Assembly: GCA_003506275.1 (NCBI GenBank)
Contig: DOBD01000330.1
Location: 6,294 to 13,155, forward strand
Direction: 5' to 3'
Length of the DNA stretch: 6,862 nt
DNA from: Bacteroidales bacterium
Lineage (GTDB): Bacteria; Bacteroidota; Bacteroidia; Bacteroidales; UBA1402
Positions within the stretch are counted from its first letter, which is position 1. Every line of letters starts with the position of its first letter. The notes under the pieces were generated by a model, which had not been told where the DNA came from, searched no databases, and saw only the letters and a program-made list of their open reading frames with translations. Of this stretch, positions 1 to 6,290 are shown in pieces. The translations under genes were made by a program, and so were the position numbers.

Positions 1-71
1 CCACCAACTTTATTACAAACTTCCCAACTACTTTCAAACAGGTACTCAAACGTACCACGGCTATCACTCAT
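1..71 (-). CDS. Glycogen/starch synthase (GT3-like), N-terminal fragment, runs off left edge
   Basis: A leftward frame opens with ATG at 71 and stays open to the edge (23 codons plus two bases). It reads MSDSRGTFEYL then FESSWEVCNKVGG. The segment LFExSWEVCNKVGG is the glycine-rich start of the glycosyltransferase domain in Bacteroidota glycogen/starch synthases, which resemble eukaryotic GT3 glycogen synthase (WEVxNKVGGIYTV) more than bacterial GlgA. In that family the lysine-glycine loop helps hold the nucleotide-sugar donor, and the enzyme extends alpha-1,4-glucan chains in the cytoplasm. More than 95% of the protein lies outside the window, so catalytic residues beyond this loop cannot be checked. 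A perfect -7 promoter box lies 27 bases upstream, which supports this start. The family call rests on a short but distinctive motif. Confidence 0.82.
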   Translation of the reverse strand, partial: MSDSRGTFEYLFESSWEVCNKVG

Positions 72-97
72 AGATTAATACGTAATTATTACGCCAG

Positions 98-105
98 CAA
101 ATATA
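98..105 (-). promoter_or_regulatory. Bacteroidota -7 promoter box for the glycogen synthase gene
   Basis: Read leftward the bases are TATATTTG, an exact match to TAnnTTTG, the -7 element of the Bacteroidota primary sigma factor. It sits 27 bases before the ATG at 71, which gives a leader of about 20 bases. I see no convincing TTTG -33 element at the usual distance, so the match rests on the -7 box and its position. Confidence 0.55.
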
Positions 106-158
106 ATTTAAATTACCATTTTTATAAAGTTATTCCGATTTAATTAACAACAAATGAG

Positions 159-166
159 TAGTTTTG
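159..166 (+). promoter_or_regulatory. Possible -7 promoter box for the rightward operon starting at 282
   Basis: TAGTTTTG matches TAnnTTTG on the rightward strand. It would give a leader of about 110 bases before the ATG at 282. No clear TTTG lies about 20 bases upstream, and the region is AT-rich, so a chance match is possible. No better rightward candidate was found between 72 and 281. Confidence 0.35.
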
Positions 167-202
167 TGATAGCAAACACAAGCTAAATGAATTGACAGTC
201 CC

Positions 203-222
203 TGTTTCAAGGCCTGTAAACA
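203..222. promoter_or_regulatory. Imperfect 20-bp palindrome, possible operator
   Basis: The sequence TGTTTCAAGGCCTGTAAACA is a dyad with 16 of 20 positions symmetric: arms TGTTT and AAACA around a central AGGCCT, with two mismatched positions on each side. It lies in the divergent intergenic region between the glycogen synthase gene and the operon at 282. It is downstream of the candidate rightward -7 box and so would fall in the leader of that transcript. It is too short and interrupted for a terminator, and no T-run follows. A repressor or activator site is an inference from symmetry and position. Confidence 0.35.
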
Positions 223-281
223 TCATACTTATCGAGTTTGCTTCCGTTATTTTATTGTTGAATCACAAATAGAAAAAGGTT

Positions 282-572
282 ATGGCAAAAAAAAGAATAT
301 TAAAAAAGGAGATCAGCCACGTTGCGAACGAATTATATACCGAGGCCCTACTCTGCAGTATTTTTGTTAAAAATATCGAGATGGCAGCCATCGAACAAGT
401 CGTAAGCCGTATTTTGGAGATGGAAGACAATTTCATCCGCCGGGCACACAAGCCGGATGCTAAAGAAAATAAAGCACGGGTGAAAGCCTATTACAAGAAA
501 CTCGTAGTAGACCTGGAGGCTGAAACCGAAGCAATCTCAAAAGAATTGGAAAAGCTGAGCAAAGGAGCATAA
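282..572 (+). CDS. Small charged helical protein of unknown function
   Basis: This is a 96-residue cytoplasmic protein with no signal peptide or membrane segment. It begins MAKKRILKKEISHVANELY and is rich in Lys, Glu and Ala. The last third (about residues 60-94, with runs such as DLEAETEAISKELEKL) has the spacing of an amphipathic helix or short coiled coil. Short proteins beginning MAKKR-LKK are familiar as hypothetical proteins of Bacteroidales, but no function is known to me. It starts after a weak A-rich leader. It ends 8 bases before the acyltransferase gene, so it is probably the first gene of a three-gene operon with the acyltransferase and the omega-amidase. The tight spacing, regular codon use and first position support a real gene. 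No catalytic motif is visible, and a structural or regulatory role is only a guess. Confidence 0.8.
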   Translation: MAKKRILKKEISHVANELYTEALLCSIFVKNIEMAAIEQVVSRILEMEDNFIRRAHKPDAKENKARVKAYYKKLVVDLEAETEAISKELEKLSKGA

Positions 573-580
573 TTTTTAGG

Positions 581-1126
581 ATGAAGAAAGCATTAAGTAA
601 GGCGCTGCTCAAAATGGCCGGTTGGAAAGCCGGACCCATCGGAGAATATGTGCCGAAATGTGTGGTTTGCGTTGCACCTCACACCAGCAACTGGGATTTC
701 GTTTTGGGCAAATTATTTTATAATGCATTGGGACGTGATGCCAGTTTCCTGATCAAGAAAGAATGGTTTTTCTTTCCGTTCAACCTGTTGTTCAAGAGTC
801 TGGGTGGCGTACCTGTAGACCGCAGCAAGAAAACCTCCGTCACCGAACAGATGGTCGAGGAGTTCAACTCGCGAGCCCAGTTCCATCTGGCCGTCACGCC
901 CGAAGGTACCCGCAAGGCATCGTCCGAGTGGAAAAAAGGGTTTTATTACATTGCACTGGGAGCGAAAGTGCCTATCCTATTGGCTTACTTCGATTACGGG
1001 AAAAAGGAGGTCGGTGCGAAAACCTTGTTTTATCCCACAGGTGACGCCGAGAAAGATATTGCCGAAATTCGGAGCTACTATTCGCATGTTACCGCCCGGC
1101 ATCCGAAAAAATTTGTCAAACCCTAA
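581..1126 (+). CDS. PlsC-type lysophospholipid / glycerol-phosphate acyltransferase family protein
   Basis: This 181-residue protein has the motifs of the LPLAT/AGPAT superfamily, which transfers acyl groups to lyso-lipid or related acceptors at the membrane. The catalytic HX4D motif is at H34-D39 (PHTSNWDF). A GGVPVDRS segment at 75-82 resembles the conserved motif II region. The acceptor phosphate-binding PEGTR motif is at 107-111, and a VPILLAYFDYG stretch at 130-140 fits motif IV. It is shorter than classical PlsC (about 240 residues) and lacks the N-terminal membrane helix. It belongs to a compact subgroup often annotated simply as acyltransferase, so its substrate (lysophosphatidate or another lipid) cannot be told from sequence. 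The ATG at 581 is 8 bases after the preceding stop, and the omega-amidase gene follows 12 bases later, which suggests cotranscription. There is no sign of truncation. Confidence 0.88.
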   Translation: MKKALSKALLKMAGWKAGPIGEYVPKCVVCVAPHTSNWDFVLGKLFYNALGRDASFLIKKEWFFFPFNLLFKSLGGVPVDRSKKTSVTEQMVEEFNSRAQFHLAVTPEGTRKASSEWKKGFYYIALGAKVPILLAYFDYGKKEVGAKTLFYPTGDAEKDIAEIRSYYSHVTARHPKKFVKP

Positions 1127-1138
1127 TTCAATAAGCTC

Positions 1139-1930
1139 ATGGCCTCCCAGTTCCGCGTTTCATTGGTTCAATCCGACATCTCCTGGGAAAACCGGGCAGA
1201 AAACCTGTCTCGATACGAGAAAAGGTTAAGGCGTTTGCGGGGGAAGACCGACCTGGCCATCCTGCCGGAAACATTCACCACCGGCTTCAGCATGCAGGTG
1301 GAGGCGTTGGCCGACGAGATGGAAGGCGAAACCATCCGGACAGTCAGGAGATGGGCCAAGGATTTTGGCTTTGCCATCACCGGCAGTTTTATCGCGAAAG
1401 AAGGCGGACGAAACTATAACCGCGGCTTTTTTGTGACACCGGAAGGCGCATGCCACATAGCCGACAAGCGCCACCTATTCCGAATGGGTGGGGAAGACGA
1501 TTTTTATTCGGCCGGTGAATCCCGCGAGACCATCTCTTATCTAGGATGGAAAATCCGGCTGTTGATTTGCTACGACCTGCGCTTTCCGGTTTGGAGCCGA
1601 AACATCGACAATGGATATGACTTGCTGCTGGTTTGCGCCAACTGGCCTGCCCCCAGGCGGCATGTCTGGAGTAGCCTGCTAACGGCCCGAGCATTGGAAA
1701 ACATGAGCTATGTCTGCGGGGTCAACCGAGTGGGAACCGATGGAGAGGGATTGTCCTACTCGGGAGACTCCTGCCTGATTGATGCCTACGGCAACGCGTT
1801 GACCACCATGCAACCCGATCTGGTTCAAGTGGAAACAGTGGACATCGACCTGGAAAGCCTACATCGGTTCAGAGACAAGTTTCCCGCCTGGATGGACGCA
1901 GACCGCTTCCAGTTGATCGAAGAAGGATAA
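1139..1930 (+). CDS. Nitrilase-superfamily amidohydrolase, probable omega-amidase (YafV/NIT2 type)
   Basis: This 263-residue cytoplasmic enzyme has the full Glu-Lys-Cys triad of the nitrilase superfamily: E44 in ILPETFTTGF, K110 in ADKRHLF, and C144 in LLICYDLRFP. The NWP motif at 168-170 and the segment NRVGTDGEGLSYSGDS (196-211) are typical of the YafV/NIT2 branch. That branch hydrolyses 2-oxoglutaramate or 2-oxosuccinamate to the oxo-acid and ammonia, and so repairs by-products of glutamine transamination. Length agrees with the family (about 255-270). The ATG at 1139 places the usual VSLVQ beta strand at residues 7-11. It is probably the last gene of the operon starting at 282. It ends 8 bases from the convergent mgsA gene with no hairpin between. 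Exact substrate is inferred from subfamily resemblance. Confidence 0.9.
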   Translation: MASQFRVSLVQSDISWENRAENLSRYEKRLRRLRGKTDLAILPETFTTGFSMQVEALADEMEGETIRTVRRWAKDFGFAITGSFIAKEGGRNYNRGFFVTPEGACHIADKRHLFRMGGEDDFYSAGESRETISYLGWKIRLLICYDLRFPVWSRNIDNGYDLLLVCANWPAPRRHVWSSLLTARALENMSYVCGVNRVGTDGEGLSYSGDSCLIDAYGNALTTMQPDLVQVETVDIDLESLHRFRDKFPAWMDADRFQLIEEG

Positions 1931-1938
1931 CCTGTCGA

Positions 1939-2382
1939 TTATTTCCGATTGAATTTGATGTATTTTGGTTCTGTGGGTATGTAATCATCCTTCTCCCACA
2001 ACGTGCTGGTGATCATCAAATCGGCACTGTACCGATTGCATGCGATGGGCACGTTATGGATACGGCATTGACGCAACAGCATCTGAATATCGGCTTCGTG
2101 GGGTTGTGCGTTGAGGTCATCAATTAAAAATACAGCCAGGTCTACCTGTTTGCGCACCACCAGGGCAGCGATTTCAGCATCCCCTCCCAGCGGACCGGAA
2201 TTCATACACGTCACATCAGCCTTGATGCCCTTCTTTTCAAAAGCATCTTGCACCAAACTACCCGTGGTGCCGGTACACACAATGCGGTGCTTGGACAAAA
2301 AATCCGCATTAAACACAGCCCACTCCACTAAATCAGCTTTACGGTGGTCATGTGCCACCAAGGCAATCATCAATTGTTTCAT
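1939..2382 (-). CDS. mgsA: Methylglyoxal synthase
   Basis: This 147-residue protein converts dihydroxyacetone phosphate to methylglyoxal and phosphate, a bypass of lower glycolysis used when phosphate is short or sugar phosphates build up. All catalytic-site residues known from E. coli MgsA have counterparts: H11 and D12 (ALVAHDHRK), the general base D68 (SGPLGGD), D88 (IDDLN), H95 and D98 (QPHEAD). The phosphate-binding TGTTG is at 37-41. Length is close to the E. coli enzyme (152). It starts at an ATG 21 bases downstream of the DUF456 gene and is probably the last gene of the umuC-DUF456-mgsA transcript, although a private promoter inside the DUF456 gene is not excluded. Its product, methylglyoxal, is a DNA- and protein-damaging electrophile, which makes its place behind a translesion polymerase noteworthy. 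Confidence 0.95.
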   Translation of the reverse strand: MKQLMIALVAHDHRKADLVEWAVFNADFLSKHRIVCTGTTGSLVQDAFEKKGIKADVTCMNSGPLGGDAEIAALVVRKQVDLAVFLIDDLNAQPHEADIQMLLRQCRIHNVPIACNRYSADLMITSTLWEKDDYIPTEPKYIKFNRK

Positions 2383-2403
2383 CGATTCATCAAGTATTAA
2401 CAG

Positions 2404-2883
2404 TTACAACAGGGCGGCCACAAAACACCAGGCGATGACCCCGCCGCAGATCAATTTTAAAAAAATACCGGCAAAAAAGCCCAGAAAAGCCCCCAAGGCC
2501 TGCCGCATGGACAGCCAAAAGGAGTGGCCTTCGATCAATCCGCCGATGAGGGCACCCACGAAAGGGCCCAAAATAATGCCGGGCAAGCCGGCAATAAAAC
2601 CAAACAACAAGCCCAGGCTGGCTCCAATGACAACCTTACGGCCTCCTCCCAGTTTTTTTGTGCCCCAAACGGGCAGAATACTGTCAAGAAGGGATACCAC
2701 CAACATAAACAAACCTGTCCACAAGATGGTACTCCAGGTCAGGTCATCAGCAGCCCGTTCGGTAAACTTGAGCAACAACAAACCCAGCCAACTGACGGGC
2801 AACCCAGGCAGTACAGGCAGTATGGAGCCGGCTATACCAACCAACACCATCAAAGCACCTATGCAAATAATCAAAACATCCAT
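2404..2883 (-). CDS. DUF456 family integral membrane protein
   Basis: This 159-residue, very hydrophobic protein begins MDVLIICIGALMVLVG. The DUF456 signature GSILPVLPGLPVSWLGLL is at 19-36. A second conserved glycine-rich block follows: GTKKLGGGRK at 74-83, then GASLGLLFG and GIILGPFVGALIGGL at 102-116. Membrane segments are likely at about 3-22, 26-40, 52-72, 85-117 (a hairpin) and 128-156. Family function is unknown. I chose the ATG at 2883 because relatives usually begin MDxxL. A GTG at 2895 in the same frame would add four residues and overlap the umuC stop by four bases (GTGA), a common form of translational coupling, so it is also plausible. Either way it lies immediately downstream of umuC and 21 bases before mgsA. 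Confidence 0.88.
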   Translation of the reverse strand: MDVLIICIGALMVLVGIAGSILPVLPGLPVSWLGLLLLKFTERAADDLTWSTILWTGLFMLVVSLLDSILPVWGTKKLGGGRKVVIGASLGLLFGFIAGLPGIILGPFVGALIGGLIEGHSFWLSMRQALGAFLGFFAGIFLKLICGGVIAWCFVAALL

Positions 2884-2891
2884 GGTCTCTA

Positions 2892-4157
2892 TCACGTTGC
2901 ATTTATGGTAATCAACTCATCCAATCGAGTGGTGTAACAAGGAGACAAACGTTCGTTCCTGAGTTTCCAGGTTTTGCCGTAGCCCTGGGCAGCCACCCTC
3001 ACTTTGTACGTACCCATGCCGTCGTTGAGCTTGTCAACCGCCTCCAGCAACCGTCGTTGCCTGTCCCGGTCTACGGTGTCGAACAAATCACCCTGCAAGG
3101 GCGCATCGGGCACAATATCCGTGATAATCACCCCCGCCTTCTTGTAACGGTAGCCCTCTCTGAACAAATCGGTGAGTAGCCATTTGGCGTATTCAATAAG
3201 TTCGGTGGTGCAGGCCGTGGGCAGGGGCAGTTTTAATTGTCGACTGTTTACGTACTGAGCGTCCCGCTCACTGAAAGGATTGGTCATGACAAAGACCAGC
3301 ATACCGGTAGCACAGGAGTGCTGCTTCCGCAATTTAGCCGCACAGGAGGCCGCAAAGTTCGACACAGCCTCAAAGACATCCTCAAACCGGGTGAGTCGGG
3401 TGCCAAAACTGCGGGACGTACAAATCTGCTGCTTGGCGGCCGCCGTGTGTTCCAATTCGAGACACGGTTCTCCGTTCAACTCAGCCCACATCCGTTCCCC
3501 CACCACCGTCATGTGACGGCGCACCCAACTACGGGCACACTGGGAAAAGTCGTATGCTGTCCGTATACCTTGTTTATGTAAAAATTCAGCGTACCGTCGA
3601 CCTATCCCCCATACATCCTCGACGGCCATACCCTTGAGCGCCTTGATGCGCTTTTCCTCGGAGTCAATCAGACAGACCCCTTTGTAGCCCTTGTGCTTCT
3701 TGGCGTACTTGTTCGCCACCTTGGCCAACGTCTTGGTGGGTGCCACCCCCATACTCACGGGTATCCCTGTATTCCTGCGCACGGTATTGACGATGGTTCG
3801 TCCATAAGCGGACAGGTCAGTATAGTCGTAGCCCCTGAAATCCAGGAAAGCCTCATCGATGGAATACACCTCCAGTTGAGCAGCAAAACCAGCCAGGGTC
3901 TTCATCACCCGGTGGGACATATCACCATACAAGGTATAATTGGATGAAAAGACAGCCACCCCTTTTTCTTCGATCACATCCTTGATCTGAAAGGCTGGCA
4001 CACCCATGGGAATACCCACATCCTTCGCTTCCTGGGAGCGTGCCACCACACAACCATCGTTATTGGAGAGTACGACAATGGGTACATTTTGAAGCGAAGG
4101 GTTGAATACCCGTTCGCAGGAAGCGTAGAAATTATTGCAATCAACCAGGGCGAACAC
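2892..4157 (-). CDS. umuC: Y-family translesion DNA polymerase V catalytic subunit UmuC
   Basis: This 421-residue protein copies past damaged template bases together with cleaved UmuD. From the GTG start it reads [18 protein letters not shown], the standard UmuC opening. The metal-binding acidic residues are D6 and D101-E102 ([10 protein letters not shown]). The fingers/palm motif [11 protein letters not shown] is at 31-41. A helix-hairpin-helix region (VWGIGRR, 182-188), a little-finger domain at about 240-350, a clamp-binding-like QGDLFD at 355-360 and the C-terminal UmuC extension ([12 protein letters not shown]) complete it; the E. coli protein has 422 residues. The frame stays open upstream to an ATG at 4277, but those 40 residues do not match the family and the likely promoter box (4187-4194) lies within them, so the GTG at 4157 is preferred. 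Its partner umuD lies 2.1 kb upstream, beyond an inverted gene. Confidence 0.96.
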   Translation of the reverse strand: MFALVDCNNFYASCERVFNPSLQNVPIVVLSNNDGCVVARSQEAKDVGIPMGVPAFQIKDVIEEKGVAVFSSNYTLYGDMSHRVMKTLAGFAAQLEVYSIDEAFLDFRGYDYTDLSAYGRTIVNTVRRNTGIPVSMGVAPTKTLAKVANKYAKKHKGYKGVCLIDSEEKRIKALKGMAVEDVWGIGRRYAEFLHKQGIRTAYDFSQCARSWVRRHMTVVGERMWAELNGEPCLELEHTAAAKQQICTSRSFGTRLTRFEDVFEAVSNFAASCAAKLRKQHSCATGMLVFVMTNPFSERDAQYVNSRQLKLPLPTACTTELIEYAKWLLTDLFREGYRYKKAGVIITDIVPDAPLQGDLFDTVDRDRQRRLLEAVDKLNDGMGTYKVRVAAQGYGKTWKLRNERLSPCYTTRLDELITINAT

Positions 4158-4186
4158 AGCGATAAGGGTATGTATGGCACGTCTTT

Positions 4187-4194
4187 CAAAGATA
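4187..4194 (-). promoter_or_regulatory. Bacteroidota -7 promoter box for umuC
   Basis: Read leftward the bases are TATCTTTG, an exact TAnnTTTG match. It ends 29 bases before the GTG at 4157, so the transcript leader would be about 20-25 bases. Upstream TTG/TTTG sequences occur at spacings of 16 and 24 bases, neither ideal, so the -33 element is uncertain. If it is used, the longer ATG-initiated version of umuC would not be transcribed from it. Confidence 0.6.
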
Positions 4195-4262
4195 CGGCAA
4201 AATTCACGCACAACCGCCCAAAGATTGTGGGTTTTTTGTTGTGATATCGTTGTATTTATTCG

Positions 4263-4270
4263 TATATTTG
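4263..4270 (+). promoter_or_regulatory. Bacteroidota -7 promoter box for the heme oxygenase-like gene
   Basis: TATATTTG matches TAnnTTTG exactly. A TTTGTTG stretch ending at 4241 provides a -33 TTG with a 21-base spacer. The ATG at 4350 is 79 bases downstream of the box, so the leader is about 70 bases. The box lies about 70 bases from the oppositely directed umuC box, which makes the 4158-4349 interval a divergent promoter region. GTTGT occurs on both sides of a GATATC at 4243-4248 as a direct repeat of unknown meaning. Confidence 0.6.
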
Positions 4271-4349
4271 ATGGCATAAAAGGCCTCTTCTCCGCTGTTT
4301 TTCAAGCAGATTACCACTCCATCTGCAGACTTAACCCAATCTGACAAGC

Positions 4350-5654
4350 ATGGAACAGCCGACTCTAACCGGTTTTCGAGCCGAACTCAAACAACGTACC
4401 AGTGAGCTTCACCATGAGGTTCATGGCATTCCGTATATCCAGGCACTACTGAAAAACGAACTGCCAGCCCTATCCTATGTCGGATACCTCAAAGCATTGG
4501 CCATCATCTACGGAGCCTTGGAAAAGCACGTATTGGGACAAGAAGGGGAGAAGCTGAAACCATTCCTCCATCACTACCTGCGAAAATTACCGTTGCTGCT
4601 TTCCGATCTGGATGATCTGGATGGCAGTCAAACACCAGACATCCTGCCGGCCGTAGGTCAAGCACTGATCATGGCTGATGCCATCATGGTTCACAGTATC
4701 AGCCGCCCATATGCCCTGCTAGGCTACCTGTACACCCTGGATGGAGCCCTGAACGGAGGCAGCATTCTCAAGAAACACCTATCCAACGCCTTGGGGCTGA
4801 CCGGTGATACCGGCATCCGGTATTTTTCCTGCTTTGGTTCCAACTACCGCGATTTCTGGATGAACTTCCTGGGAGCACTCGACAATCATTTACCCGATGA
4901 CACGGCCAGAGAAAGCGTTGTACTCGGTGCAACAGAAGCCTTCGCAGGATTGATAGCCCTCTACAAGATGCTTCACCCTGTCGATAAGGCCATGCTGGGC
5001 ACACACATTACCTCTTTGAATCCAGAGGCCGGACACTACCCCATCACCACCGACCCCCACGAAATTGAAGCCGCCGTCAAGGCTGGCCTGGCTTGCTGGA
5101 ACCATTACCCTTTTTACGAAGAACGCTTCGGTGAACGGGGACGACGATTTGCCATCAGCGATGCCGCCTGGCTGGTTGGTCTGTGCGAACTACCTTTGGA
5201 AACCGCTGTGGGACAAATACGTTGGCTAGCCAACTTCCTCTCCCTGCGAGGCATGCCCTCCATCACCATGGAAATGCAACTCCACACCCTCCACCACGAA
5301 CTCGGGTCCCACTCCCCTCATAAGAAGCCCCGCTATCACAACCTGTTGGATGCGGCAACCGTACTCAAGAAGGGCAGATTGAGCGTTTTTGATCAACGCA
5401 CGTTCATCGAAGCAGACAACCTGTTCAATAAACAGCTCAAAGACAACAACGTGAGCGACCAACGTTTGATACGACTATCCCTGCACATGGGTAGTCTGAT
5501 TGCCAGTTCCATGGCGGATGGCTCACTATGGCAAGAAGCATCCAGAGCTTCGTTTGAATCCTGGTTGACAGATGAATCGGTGTTTCCTGAGCCTTGGATT
5601 AACGCGGTAAAGACAACGTATCAACTGTTGGAAAAGCGGCAAAAACAACCGTAG
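4350..5654 (+). CDS. Heme oxygenase-like protein (BphO/HemO type) with an unrecognised C-terminal domain
   Basis: This is a 434-residue soluble protein with two regions. Residues 1-205 fit bacterial biliverdin-producing heme oxygenases. The opening LKQRTSELHHEVH carries the probable proximal heme ligand H21. YLYTLDGALNGGSILKKHL (127-144) matches the distal-helix pattern YvLEGstLGG, with G136-G137 over the heme. FGSNYRDFWMNFLGAL (162-177) fits the later FGxxxxxxWxxFL block. Such enzymes cleave heme to biliverdin, CO and iron. Usual bacterial forms have about 190-220 residues, so residues 215-434 are extra. That part is predicted helical and His-rich, with a conserved-looking core around RFGERGRRFAISDAAWL (259-275) and RWLANFLSLRGMPS (291-304); I do not recognise it. 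No bacteriophytochrome gene is next to it. It is transcribed away from umuC and ends 17 bases from the convergent SRAP gene. Heme cleavage is inferred, not certain. Confidence 0.75.
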   Translation: MEQPTLTGFRAELKQRTSELHHEVHGIPYIQALLKNELPALSYVGYLKALAIIYGALEKHVLGQEGEKLKPFLHHYLRKLPLLLSDLDDLDGSQTPDILPAVGQALIMADAIMVHSISRPYALLGYLYTLDGALNGGSILKKHLSNALGLTGDTGIRYFSCFGSNYRDFWMNFLGALDNHLPDDTARESVVLGATEAFAGLIALYKMLHPVDKAMLGTHITSLNPEAGHYPITTDPHEIEAAVKAGLACWNHYPFYEERFGERGRRFAISDAAWLVGLCELPLETAVGQIRWLANFLSLRGMPSITMEMQLHTLHHELGSHSPHKKPRYHNLLDAATVLKKGRLSVFDQRTFIEADNLFNKQLKDNNVSDQRLIRLSLHMGSLIASSMADGSLWQEASRASFESWLTDESVFPEPWINAVKTTYQLLEKRQKQP

Positions 5655-5671
5655 AAAAGTCCATCAAACCA

Positions 5672-6283
5672 CTACAAAGACACCGGAGTTGCCACCAGCG
5701 TGGCTACCGGATCCATTGGCGGTGCACCAGCCAACCAAGCTTTCTCGTCTCCCGGCTTCAGTATGTAGGGCATACGCTGTTTGGTGTTGTGAATAGTGGC
5801 CATCAGTTCGTTGGCCGGCCTGGTAATGATGGTATAGGTTGGCAGCATCAGGCCGGAACCCGGTTGCTTCCACACGCTCCACAAACCGGCAAATGCGAAG
5901 GGCTGCTCATCCGGCAAGGTGATGAGATAAGCCTGTTTCTGTTTCCCTTTGGGATCCAACCACTGCCATTCATAAAATCCATTGGCCAGTACCAGACATC
6001 GATTGGCCAGGTAGGGTTTGAATGAGGGCTTCTCATGCAAGGTCTCCAGTCTGGCGTTCAAGGTGTTCTTTCGAAACGACTCATCCTTCGCCCACAGGGG
6101 CATCAACCCCCAACCAAACCGTCGAATGATATCAGGTCTGTCATTGGCTATGACCGGCGTGAGCGGATGGGTGAAACCGTTGAACCGTTCGGTTGGTTCA
6201 AAATCATCCATATCCAGGGGTTCGGCCTGGTAATGGCGTTTCAACTCGGAAACAGACAAGGTAAGGCGTGAAAAGAAGCACAT
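5672..6283 (-). CDS. SRAP (YedK/HMCES) abasic-site DNA-protein crosslinking protein, short C-terminus
   Basis: This 203-residue protein belongs to the SOS response-associated peptidase family. After removal of Met1, Cys2 forms a thiazolidine crosslink with abasic sites in single-stranded DNA and shields them. The start must be the ATG at 6283, because only there does the protein read MCFFSRLTL with Cys at position 2. A longer in-frame start at 6334 would bury the cysteine and overlap umuD. The active-site set is present: C2, N76 (NARLET), E105 (GFYEW) and H165 (IHNTKQRMP). WGLMPLW (58-64) is also typical. The protein stops right after ATPVSL, where relatives continue with a VSxxVNxxxN...P segment, so about 20 residues are missing; no other frame downstream restores them. 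It lies 7 bases downstream of umuD and is almost certainly cotranscribed with it, which fits a DNA-damage role. Confidence 0.92.
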   Translation of the reverse strand: MCFFSRLTLSVSELKRHYQAEPLDMDDFEPTERFNGFTHPLTPVIANDRPDIIRRFGWGLMPLWAKDESFRKNTLNARLETLHEKPSFKPYLANRCLVLANGFYEWQWLDPKGKQKQAYLITLPDEQPFAFAGLWSVWKQPGSGLMLPTYTIITRPANELMATIHNTKQRMPYILKPGDEKAWLAGAPPMDPVATLVATPVSL

Positions 6284-6290
6284 GGTCTTG

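Noticed and set aside
191..220. E. coli-like promoter: TTGACA, 17 bases, TGTAAA
   Set aside because: The spacing looks like a sigma-70 promoter, but the -10 match is poor and Bacteroidota primary sigma factors use TTTG/TAnnTTTG elements instead. It overlaps the palindrome, so the match may be incidental.
1931..1938. Terminator between the convergent omega-amidase and mgsA genes
   Set aside because: Only 8 bases separate the stops, and I found no GC-rich hairpin with a T-run there. The same holds for the 17 bases at 5655-5671 between the heme oxygenase-like gene and SRAP.
2111..2911. A 266-codon rightward open frame overlapping mgsA and the DUF456 gene
   Set aside because: It is antisense to two genes with clear family motifs; its protein is rich in Pro, Ser, Lys and Asn with no recognisable domain, as expected of a shadow frame.
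4278..4289. Short dyad AAAAGGCCTCTT in the leader of the heme oxygenase-like gene
   Set aside because: It has a six-base perfect core and only 10 of 12 symmetric positions, too little to claim an operator or hairpin.
4158..4349. Integration scar or mobile-element ends around the inverted heme oxygenase-like gene
   Set aside because: I looked for terminal inverted repeats, target-site duplications and transposase or integrase remnants at both ends of the gene and saw none, so insertion by a mobile element is not supported by the sequence.
4605..4622. Tandem 9-bp repeat GATCTGGAT x2 inside the heme oxygenase-like gene
   Set aside because: It encodes an in-frame DLDDLD and has only two copies; it is probably a small local duplication without separate meaning.
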